DNA of 13,464 nucleotides from Microbacteriaceae bacterium (lineage in GTDB: Bacteria; Actinomycetota; Actinomycetes; Actinomycetales; Microbacteriaceae): contig JAKONM010000311.1 in NCBI GenBank assembly GCA_022701925.1, forward strand, positions 1 to 13,464. Direction: 5' to 3'. The notes beneath the pieces are model-generated. The model did not search any database. It saw nothing but the letters and a program-made list of their open reading frames with translations, and was not told the DNA's origin. The number at the start of each line of letters is the position of its first letter. Position 1 is the stretch's first letter. Of the stretch, positions 1 to 5,691 are shown piece after piece. A program made the position numbers and the translations under genes.

Positions 1-333
1 AAGATCGCCAAGAAGCTCGGCAGCACGGCCGGCATCACCTTCTCCGACAAGGCCGTCGACCCCTCCTCCGTGATCGCGCTGGCGACGGCGGACGCGGGTG
101 CGCTCGTCACCGTGCAGCTCGAGGAGAAGTGGACCGTCAAGCCGAAGCGCACCGGGGTCACGGTGCGGCCGAGCGGCGGGACGAAGATCCTCGCCAAGAC
201 GTCCTCCACCGGCAGCGGCATCCAGTCGGTCTACGGGTACCAGCTGCTCTTCGCGGTGCCCTCCGCCGGCTCGGACAAGCCGGTCCAGCTGCTCGGCTAC
301 GCTCAGGGTCTCGTTTCCGCGAAGGAGTTGTAG
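1..333 (+). CDS. C-terminal part of an unrecognised protein
   Basis: The reading frame is open from the first base and ends at TAG 331-333, giving the last 110 residues of a protein whose N-terminus lies outside the window. I do not recognise the family with confidence. The segment has no cysteine and no membrane span, and it looks beta-rich: alternating hydrophobic stretches such as ALVTVQLEEKWTV and GYQLLFAVP, separated by Gly/Ser/Lys turns, ending in AQGLVSAKEL. This would fit a soluble, possibly exported or lipid-anchored domain, but any signal sequence would be in the missing part. Only 5 bp separate its stop from the GTG of the next gene, whose ribosome binding site lies inside this coding region (321-327), so the two are very probably co-transcribed and translationally coupled. 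The coding call is secure from frame, codon bias and the tight junction; the function is unknown. Confidence 0.85.
   Translation, partial: KIAKKLGSTAGITFSDKAVDPSSVIALATADAGALVTVQLEEKWTVKPKRTGVTVRPSGGTKILAKTSSTGSGIQSVYGYQLLFAVPSAGSDKPVQLLGYAQGLVSAKEL
321..327 (+). promoter_or_regulatory. ribosome binding site setting the GTG start of the thioredoxin-like gene
   Basis: GAAGGAG, inside the last codons of the upstream gene, sits 11 bases before GTG 339. It decides between this start and several longer in-frame alternatives. Confidence 0.75.
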
Positions 334-338
334 CGCCT

Positions 339-1319
339 GTGGCCGCTTCCCCCGCCCCGCCGCCAGGCGGGCTCCGCGGCGCGATCGACCTGTCGCCCCT
401 CGTGGCCCGCAAGACCCAGCAGGCGGCGCAGGCCGCCCGCGGGCAGCAGGCCCCGGAGCAGGGCGCGGCGGGCGGTGCGCCGGATCCCCAGCAGTCCCGC
501 GTGGTGGTGGAGGTCGGCGACGCCGAGTTCCCCCAGCTGATCGAGCTGTCGCGCACCGTTCCCGTCGTGGTCGCGCTGATCGCGACCTGGAGCACTCCCT
601 CGCAGGACCTGGTGCCGCCGCTGCGGCGCGCGGTCGAGGCCCTCCGCGGCCGGCTCGTCCTGGCGATCGTCGACGCGGACGCCAACCCGCAGGTCGCCGA
701 CGCGTTCCAGGCGCAGTCCATCCCCACGGTCGTCGCGGTGGTCGCCGGCGCACCGGTGCCGCTGTTCGCGGGCGTGCTGCCCGAGGACCAGCTGGCACCG
801 CTGCTGGACCAGCTCCTCTCGCTCGCCGCCCAGCACGGCGTCACCGGCTCGGTGCCGGACGGCGGCGCCGGTGAGGACGGGGCGCCCGCCGAGCCGGAGC
901 CCGCGCCCCTGCCTCCGCTGCACGCGGAGGCCTACGACGCGATCGGTCGCGAGGACTACGCGGAGGCCGCGCGGCTGTTCCGCACCGCGATCGCGCAGGA
1001 CCCGCGCGACGCCGCGGCCCCCGCCGCGCTCGCCCAGGTCGAGCTGCTGGACCGCCTGCGCTCCACCGCTCCCGACGCGCGCAGCGCCGCGGCCGCCGCT
1101 CCGCAGGACGTCGCCGCAGCGCTGGCCGTGGCCGACCTGGACGTCTCCGGCGGGCACCTCGACGACGCGTTCGGCCGGCTGCTGGACGTCTTCGCCGGCG
1201 CGGCCCCCGACGACCGCGCGACGCTGCGCCAGCGCCTGCTCGACTACTTCACCCTGGCCGGTCCGGACGACCCCCGGGTCGCCCCGGCGCGACGGCGCCT
1301 GGCCGGGCTGCTGTATTGA
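339..1319 (+). CDS. CnoX/YbbN-like thioredoxin-fold and TPR protein lacking active-site cysteines
   Basis: Protein of 326 aa, probably a cytosolic holdase-type chaperone of the chaperedoxin (CnoX/YbbN) family. Layout: a Pro/Ala/Gln-rich N-terminal tail (about 1-52), a thioredoxin fold (about 53-165), an acidic Pro/Ala linker (about 172-192), then helical TPR-like repeats (about 193-326) ending as in CnoX. In the thioredoxin fold the active-site position reads W84-S85-T86-P87-S88, so both redox cysteines are replaced, while the cis-proline region S-I-P129-T is kept. No cysteine is seen anywhere in the protein. Family members with SxxC or SxxS are known; loss of both cysteines means no thiol exchange, leaving substrate binding as the likely role (inference). 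The GTG start is chosen because GAAGGAG at 321-327 lies 11 bases upstream and because it follows the preceding stop; upstream in-frame codons would overlap the previous gene by about 200 bases. Many annotations call such genes simply a tetratricopeptide repeat protein. Confidence 0.92.
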   Translation: MAASPAPPPGGLRGAIDLSPLVARKTQQAAQAARGQQAPEQGAAGGAPDPQQSRVVVEVGDAEFPQLIELSRTVPVVVALIATWSTPSQDLVPPLRRAVEALRGRLVLAIVDADANPQVADAFQAQSIPTVVAVVAGAPVPLFAGVLPEDQLAPLLDQLLSLAAQHGVTGSVPDGGAGEDGAPAEPEPAPLPPLHAEAYDAIGREDYAEAARLFRTAIAQDPRDAAAPAALAQVELLDRLRSTAPDARSAAAAAPQDVAAALAVADLDVSGGHLDDAFGRLLDVFAGAAPDDRATLRQRLLDYFTLAGPDDPRVAPARRRLAGLLY

Positions 1320-1322
1320 TCA

Positions 1323-1337
1323 GTCGGCTCCGCCGAC
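1323..1337. terminator. small hairpin between convergent genes
   Basis: GTCGGC-TCC-GCCGAC is a perfect 6-bp inverted repeat with a 3-base loop. It fills most of the 21-bp gap between the stop of the thioredoxin-like gene (1319) and the stop of the sugar transferase on the other strand (1341). It has no T-run on either side, so it is at best a weak bidirectional terminator. Confidence 0.35.
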
Positions 1338-1340
1338 AGG

Positions 1341-2801
1341 TCAGTACGCGCCTTCCGAAGCGGTCACGGCGCGGGCGGTGCGCCACAGGATCTGCAGGTC
1401 CTGGGTCATCGACCAGTTCTCGACGTAGTACAGGTCGAGGCGGATGCCGTCAGCCCAGTCCAGGTCGGAGCGGCCGCTGACCTGCCACAGGCCGGAGAGG
1501 CCCGGGGTCACGGCGAGGCGGCGCAGCTCGCGGCGGTCGTACTCGGACACCTCGGAGGGCAGCGCGGGGCGCGGGCCGACCAGGCTCATCTCGCCGCGCA
1601 GCACGTTGACCAGCTGAGGCAGCTCGTCCAGGGAGTAGCGGCGCAGGACCCGGCCCACGCGGGTGATGCGGGGGTCGTCGACCATCTTGAACAGGCCCTT
1701 GGCCATGCCCTCGGTCAGCGCCTCGCGGCGCACGTCGGCGTCGGCGGACATCGACCGGAACTTCAGGATGGAGAAGGGCTCGCCGTTGCGACCCACCCGC
1801 TCCTGCCGGTAGAAGACGCCGCCGGCGCTGTCGCGGCGCACGAGCACGGCGATGACGGCCAGCACGGGGGCCAGCACGACGAGGCCCGCGGCGGCCAGCA
1901 CGACGTCGAACACGCGCTTCATGATCTTGCCGGCGCCCGCGTGGTGCGGGGTCTCGACGTGGATCAGGGGCAGCCCGGCGGCGGGGCGCAGGTGGATGCG
2001 CGAGCCGCCCACGTCGGTCAGCCCCGGAGCCAGCACTAGATGGTGCGCCGGGTCCAGGTGCCAGGCCAGGTCGCGCACGCGGTCGGCGGGCAGCTGGTCG
2101 CTGCTGGTCGCCATGACGGTGTCCGCGCCGAGCAGGCGCAGGCCGTTCGGCACGTCGTCGATGTCGCCGACGATCGGCAGGTCCGCGATGGTGCCGGAGG
2201 TCGGGCCGTCGGTCAGGGCGACGCCGACGACGCGGTAGCCGTGGTCCGGGTGGCGGCCGAGGTCCAGCGCGGTGCGGACGACGGTCTCGGTGCTGCCGAC
2301 CAGCACGACGCGGTGCGAGAACTCGCCCTCGGCGCGGCGGGCGGCCAGCCAGCGTCGCCACGCCCAGCGGCCCGCCAGCAGCGCCAGGGTGCCGGCAGGC
2401 ACGACGGCGGCGGTCCAGACGCGCGACAGGTCGAGGCCCAGGAAGAAGGCGGCGGTGATGGCGGTGAACAGCGTCGCCGCCCCGGCGCGGATGACGCGGC
2501 GGTACTCGGTGGAGCCGGAGCCCACCTCGTCCTCGTCGCGGCTGTCGAACACCGCGAGCCAGGTGATCCAGATCAGGGCGACCGCCGCCGACACGACCGG
2601 GTAGTCGATGAGGGCGTCGGAGCCGCCGCGGGTCGTCAGCTGGGTCGTGCCGGAGAAGACCACGAGATGCGTCGTCAGCACGGCCGCGACCACGACGGCG
2701 GCGTCGGTCAGGGCGAGCCGTCGGGCGTAGCGGCCGGCCCAGCGGATGACGGGTGCGGCGGCGACGCGCGGCCGGGCGAGGGCGAGGGGGGAGGCGGTCA
2801 T
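1341..2801 (-). CDS. polyprenyl glycosylphosphotransferase (WcaJ/CpsE-type sugar transferase)
   Basis: Membrane enzyme of 486 aa that transfers a hexose-1-phosphate from a nucleotide sugar to polyprenyl phosphate, the first step of exopolysaccharide, capsule or glycan assembly. The N-terminal half has about four hydrophobic segments (roughly 31-50, 64-85, 107-123, 129-146). A Rossmann-like region follows (VVLVGSTETVVRTALDLG, about 165-182), then the membrane hairpin of the catalytic domain (about 297-321). Catalytic-domain signatures are KFRSM (347-351), the DP pair in VDDPRITRVG (near 375), DELPQL (392-397), SLVGPRP (406-412) and PGLSGLWQVSGR (433-444). Length and order are normal for the two-domain family. 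The sugar cannot be told from sequence. ATG 2801 has only a weak ribosome binding site. The best promoter lies about 280 bases upstream, so the mRNA should have a long structured leader. No other glycosyltransferase, flippase or polymerase gene is next to it. Confidence 0.95.
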   Translation of the reverse strand: MTASPLALARPRVAAAPVIRWAGRYARRLALTDAAVVVAAVLTTHLVVFSGTTQLTTRGGSDALIDYPVVSAAVALIWITWLAVFDSRDEDEVGSGSTEYRRVIRAGAATLFTAITAAFFLGLDLSRVWTAAVVPAGTLALLAGRWAWRRWLAARRAEGEFSHRVVLVGSTETVVRTALDLGRHPDHGYRVVGVALTDGPTSGTIADLPIVGDIDDVPNGLRLLGADTVMATSSDQLPADRVRDLAWHLDPAHHLVLAPGLTDVGGSRIHLRPAAGLPLIHVETPHHAGAGKIMKRVFDVVLAAAGLVVLAPVLAVIAVLVRRDSAGGVFYRQERVGRNGEPFSILKFRSMSADADVRREALTEGMAKGLFKMVDDPRITRVGRVLRRYSLDELPQLVNVLRGEMSLVGPRPALPSEVSEYDRRELRRLAVTPGLSGLWQVSGRSDLDWADGIRLDLYYVENWSMTQDLQILWRTARAVTASEGAY

Positions 2802-2880
2802 GGGTCTGCAGGTCCGTTTCGGGGGAGGGGACCGGTCGGTGCGCCGCGGGGACGGCGGCCGACTCAGGCGTCGGATGGGA

Positions 2881-2906
2881 CGGCGGTCGAGGACCGCCGG
2901 GCGGTC
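2881..2906 (-). promoter_or_regulatory. three-arm, mutually exclusive hairpins after the short leader ORF
   Basis: On the minus strand the order is GACCGCC (2906-2900), one C, GGCGGTC (2898-2892), CTC, GACCGCC (2888-2882). The middle arm can pair with either outer arm. Pairing with the third arm gives 8 bp with a 3-base loop (including 2881 and 2899). Pairing with the first arm leaves only one base between them, so about six pairs could form. The TGA of the 19-codon ORF lies across the first arm, so a ribosome stopped there would favour the second pairing. No U-run follows, so any switch would act on translation, Rho access or RNA stability rather than as a simple intrinsic terminator. Confidence 0.35.
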
Positions 2907-2964
2907 AGCGGGCGGGGAGCGCGCTGACGGCCGGGCCGAGGCCGAGGCTGGTGGTGCTGAGCAT
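2905..2964 (-). CDS. possible 19-aa leader peptide upstream of the sugar transferase
   Basis: An ATG at 2964 opens a short frame, MLSTTSLGLGPAVSALPAR, ending at TGA 2907-2905. It lies about 100 bases before the sugar transferase start, within the predicted leader RNA. The ribosome binding site is poor (CGGAACGAG, about 7 bases before ATG). The peptide has no run of one amino acid of the kind classical attenuators use. The reason to list it is position: its stop codon overlaps the first arm of a three-arm hairpin set at 2881-2906. It could equally be a chance frame in GC-rich DNA. Confidence 0.25.
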   Translation of the reverse strand: MLSTTSLGLGPAVSALPAR

Positions 2965-3040
2965 GGGTGGGCTCGTTCCGGGTCGCCGGGCGGCGTTCGG
3001 GGCCGCTCGGAAGGGGGAGCACCGCGGGTGACGGTGCGGC

Positions 3041-3082
3041 GGTGCAGGCGCTCGACGGGGATCGAGCGCGGGGTCCTGCACC
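3041..3082 (-). repeat. long interrupted inverted repeat at the predicted 5' end of the sugar transferase mRNA
   Basis: The inner arms GCGCTCGA (3048-3055) and TCGAGCGC (3062-3069) are an exact 8-bp match around a 6-base loop. The outer arms GGTGCAG (3041-3047) and CTGCACC (3076-3082) add 7 exact pairs, with a 6-base bulge on one side only (3070-3075). If transcription starts near 3083, the RNA begins almost at the first paired base, forming a 15-bp bulged 5'-terminal hairpin. It could protect the mRNA end or be a regulatory element. A protein-binding site in DNA is the alternative. Confidence 0.6.
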
Positions 3083-3089
3083 TCCTTCG

Positions 3090-3118
3090 ACGCTAGAGGC
3101 CCGACCGGATGGGGACAA
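3090..3118 (-). promoter_or_regulatory. predicted promoter for the sugar transferase
   Basis: On the minus strand TTGTCC (3118-3113) is followed after exactly 17 bases by TAGCGT (3095-3090). This is a good sigma70/HrdB-like pair (TTGACA, TANNNT). The expected start of transcription is near 3083-3084, giving a leader of about 280 bases before ATG 2801. It lies just downstream of the glgB terminator, so the sugar transferase looks like its own transcription unit. Confidence 0.6.
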
Positions 3119-3220
3119 CCTCTGTCCTCCGGAATGCGGACCCCAGAGCGGGGGGCGTGGATCCGGGGTCCCGGCCGGCGGCGGGCCGACGGCGGTGCGC
3201 CGGGACCCGGATGCACGGAA

Positions 3221-3250
3221 GGGCCCGGTCGACCGAGGTCGACCGGGCCC
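3221..3250 (-). terminator. strong hairpin terminator of the glgE-glgB operon
   Basis: GGGCCCGGTCGACC (3221-3234) and GGTCGACCGGGCCC (3237-3250) are a perfect 14-bp inverted repeat with only GA between, so in RNA about 12-13 pairs with a small loop. It lies 18 bases after the glgB stop. On the minus strand it is followed only by TTCC, the T-poor style common in high-GC actinobacteria. It may also act in the other direction. Confidence 0.8.
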
Positions 3251-3268
3251 TGCTCGCAGCCGCCGCCG

Positions 3269-5665
3269 CTAGCGGCGGGTCTTCGGCTTCAGGTACAGCG
3301 CGCCCAGCGGCGGCAGCGTCAGCACGACCGAGGCGGGGTGGCCGTGCGACGGCTCCGACTCCGCGACGACCGAGCCGTAGTTGCCGACCCCGGAGCCGCC
3401 GAACTCCCCGGCGTCGCTGTTCAGCAGCTCCTCCCACGTGCCCGCGAAGGGCAGGCCCACGCGGTAGTCGCCGACGGGCCGGCCGGAGAAGTTGAACAGC
3501 GCGGCGATCGGGTTGCCGTCGCGGTCCCAGCGCAGGAAGGAGAGCACGCTGTTCTGCGCGTCGCTGCCGTCGATCCAGCTGAAGCCGGCCGACGACGAGT
3601 CCTGCTGCCAGAACGACGGGTTCTCGCGGTACACCCGGTTCAGCTGGCTCACGAAGTTGAGCAGGCCGCGGTGCGCGGGCTGGTCGAGGATCCACCAGTC
3701 GAGGCTGCGCGACTCGCTCCACTCGCTGCGCTGCCCGAACTCCTGGCCCATGAACAGCAGCTGCTTGCCCGGGTGCGCCCACTGGAACGCCAGGTAGGCG
3801 CGCGTGTTCGCCAGCTGCTGCCACGGGTCGCCCGGCATCTTGCCGACCAGGCTGCCCTTGCCGTGCACGACCTCGTCGTGGCTGATGGGCAGGAGGAAGT
3901 TCTCGCTGAACGCGTAGTGGAACGAGAAGGTCAGCTCGTCCTGATGGTGGCTGCGCCACATCGGGTCGATCGCGATGTAGCGCAGGCTGTCGTTCATCCA
4001 GCCCATGTTCCACTTCAGGCCGAAGCCCAGGCCGCCCTGATCGGTCTGGTGCGTCACCCCGCCCCAGCTGGTGGACTCCTCGGCCATCAGCATCACGCCC
4101 GGGTGCAGCTTGTAGCAGGTGGCGGTCGTCTCCTGCAGGAAGCTGATCGCCTCCAGGTTCTCCCGCCCGCCGTTGCGGTTCGGCAGCCACTGGCCCTCCT
4201 CGCGGGAGTAGTCCAGGTACAGCATCGAGGCCACGGCGTCGACGCGGAGGCCGTCCACGTGGAACTCGTCGAGCCAGTACAGGGCGTTCGCGACGAGGAA
4301 GTTGCGCACCTGGCTGTCGCCGAAGTTCGGGATCAGCGTGCCCCAGTCCTGGTGCTCGCCGAGGCGCGGGTCGCTGTGCTCGTACAGCGGCTCGCCGTCG
4401 AACCGCGCCAGTGCGAACGCGTCCTTCGGGAAGTGGCCGGGCACCCAGTCCAGGTAGACGCCGATGCGGGCCTGGTGCAGCCGGTCGATCAGGTACTTCA
4501 GGTCGTCCGGGTGCCCGAAGCGGGAGTCGGGCGCGTAGTAGCCGGTGACCTGGTAGCCCCACGACGGCTCGTAGGGGTGCTGCGCCAGCGGCAGGAACTC
4601 GACGTGCGTGTAGCCCGTCTCGTGCAGGTAGTCGATCAGCTGGTCGGCCGCCTCGCGGTAGCCGAGGCCCCGGCGCCACGAGCCGAAGTGCATCTCGTAC
4701 ACGCTGATCGGCTGGTCGTTCGGGTTCTGGCCGGCCCGGGTGCTGAGCCAGGCGGAGTCGCCCCAGCTGTACGAGCTCTCGCTGATCACCGACGCGGTCG
4801 CCGGCGGCTGCTCGGTGTGGCGGGCCATGGGGTCCGCCTTCTCGATCCACTCGCCGGCCCGGGTGAGGATCTCGAACTTGTACGCGTTGTAGGGGTCGAG
4901 CCCGGGGATGAACAGCTCCCAGACGCCGACGCCGTCCAGGCGGCGCATCGCGTGCAGCCGCCCGTTCCAGTTGTTGAAGTCGCCGATGATGCGCACGGCC
5001 TGCGCGTGCGGCGCCCAGACGGAGAACGCGGTGCCCCAGGAGGTGCGGTGCACCCCGTGCAGCTCGCGGTGGTGCGCGCCGAGCATGTCCCACAGCCGCT
5101 CGTGGCGGCCCTCGCCGAACAGGTGCAGGTCGACGTCGCCGACGCTCGGCAGGAAGCGGTACGGGTCGTCCGCGGTCCAGGAGACGTCGCCCTCGTACTC
5201 GGTCTCGATCACGTAGTCCTGGAACCCGGCGGTCGACACGCCCTGCCACACGCCCCAGCCCGCGTGGGCCAGATCGACGCGCTCGCCGGAGTCGAGCACG
5301 GCGACGACCCCGCGCGCCAGCGGGCGCAGCGCGCGGACGACGACCGCGTCCGAGCCCTCGACCGGGTGCTGGCCGAGCACCGAGTGCGGCCCGCTGTGCG
5401 TCCCGTCCGCGATCCGGGCCAGCACGTCGTCGGCGGGCACGGGCGCATCGACGCCCGGGGCGTCGTCCGCGGTGTCGGCGGCCGGTTCCGCCGCGGCCGC
5501 CTGCGGCTCGCTCAGCGCGACGCCGGGCACCTCGGCGGGCAGGTCGGCATTCTCCGTCCCGGTCGCGCCCTCGTCGGGCACGAGGGTGCCGTCCGCCAGC
5601 GCCTCCGGCACCTCGGCGGTGTGCGCGGCCTCGGCCTTGGCGGCCTTCGTGCTCTTCCTGGGCAT
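3269..5665 (-). CDS. glgB: 1,4-alpha-glucan branching enzyme GlgB
   Basis: Protein of 798 aa that cuts an alpha-1,4 chain and re-attaches it as an alpha-1,6 branch, making glycogen-type glucan in the cytosol. Domains: a disordered tail (1-75, Lys-rich then Ala/Glu/Asp-rich), an N-terminal beta domain (about 76-190), a CBM48-type domain (about 200-300), the GH13 barrel (about 315-690) and an all-beta C-terminal domain (to 798). Catalytic motifs are complete: DWVPGHFP (406-413), nucleophile D476 in DGLRVDAVAS, acid E529 in LMAEEST, and D597 in PISHDE. The core length is normal (about 730 aa); the extra is all in the tail. ATG 5665 is preceded at 10 bases by AGGAGG (5681-5676), a clear choice although the frame stays open far upstream through glgE. 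It follows glgE by 26 bases in one operon. The stop TAG sits inside a 16-bp palindrome (3263-3278), followed by a strong terminator. Confidence 0.98.
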   Translation of the reverse strand: MPRKSTKAAKAEAAHTAEVPEALADGTLVPDEGATGTENADLPAEVPGVALSEPQAAAAEPAADTADDAPGVDAPVPADDVLARIADGTHSGPHSVLGQHPVEGSDAVVVRALRPLARGVVAVLDSGERVDLAHAGWGVWQGVSTAGFQDYVIETEYEGDVSWTADDPYRFLPSVGDVDLHLFGEGRHERLWDMLGAHHRELHGVHRTSWGTAFSVWAPHAQAVRIIGDFNNWNGRLHAMRRLDGVGVWELFIPGLDPYNAYKFEILTRAGEWIEKADPMARHTEQPPATASVISESSYSWGDSAWLSTRAGQNPNDQPISVYEMHFGSWRRGLGYREAADQLIDYLHETGYTHVEFLPLAQHPYEPSWGYQVTGYYAPDSRFGHPDDLKYLIDRLHQARIGVYLDWVPGHFPKDAFALARFDGEPLYEHSDPRLGEHQDWGTLIPNFGDSQVRNFLVANALYWLDEFHVDGLRVDAVASMLYLDYSREEGQWLPNRNGGRENLEAISFLQETTATCYKLHPGVMLMAEESTSWGGVTHQTDQGGLGFGLKWNMGWMNDSLRYIAIDPMWRSHHQDELTFSFHYAFSENFLLPISHDEVVHGKGSLVGKMPGDPWQQLANTRAYLAFQWAHPGKQLLFMGQEFGQRSEWSESRSLDWWILDQPAHRGLLNFVSQLNRVYRENPSFWQQDSSSAGFSWIDGSDAQNSVLSFLRWDRDGNPIAALFNFSGRPVGDYRVGLPFAGTWEELLNSDAGEFGGSGVGNYGSVVAESEPSHGHPASVVLTLPPLGALYLKPKTRR

Positions 5666-5675
5666 GGGAATCGAA

Positions 5676-5681
5676 CCTCCT
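5676..5681 (-). promoter_or_regulatory. ribosome binding site of glgB
   Basis: AGGAGG on the minus strand, 10 bases before ATG 5665, within the 26-bp gap after the glgE stop. It fixes the glgB start although the same frame has no stop for about 2 kb further upstream. Confidence 0.85.
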
Positions 5682-5691
5682 GGGTGTGCCG

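Larger units (their letters stand above)
2802..3268. other. 467-bp non-coding region: leader of the sugar transferase and terminator of glgB
   Basis: This is the only stretch above 300 bases without a conserved gene. Open frames crossing it on both strands are Arg/Gly/Pro-rich or low complexity and look like GC-rich noise. On the minus strand, from right to left, it holds the glgB terminator hairpin (3221-3250), a promoter (3090-3118), a long inverted repeat at the predicted mRNA 5' end (3041-3082), a possible 19-codon ORF (2905-2964) and competing hairpins (2881-2906), before the start of the sugar transferase at 2801. I see nothing recognisable in 2802-2880, 2965-3040 or 3119-3220. Confidence 0.7.

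Noticed and set aside
129..338. N-terminal extension of the thioredoxin-like protein to an upstream ATG at 129
   Set aside because: It would overlap the preceding gene by about 200 bases with a noisy translation, and a good ribosome site points to GTG 339.
2040..2927. Plus-strand 295-codon frame opposite the sugar transferase
   Set aside because: Gly/Ala/Arg/Asp-rich shadow of a clearly conserved minus-strand membrane enzyme.
2864..3216. Open frames of 84-116 codons on both strands between the sugar transferase and glgB
   Set aside because: Arg/Pro/Gly/Ser-rich, no ribosome site, no domain, and they cross the promoter and hairpins.
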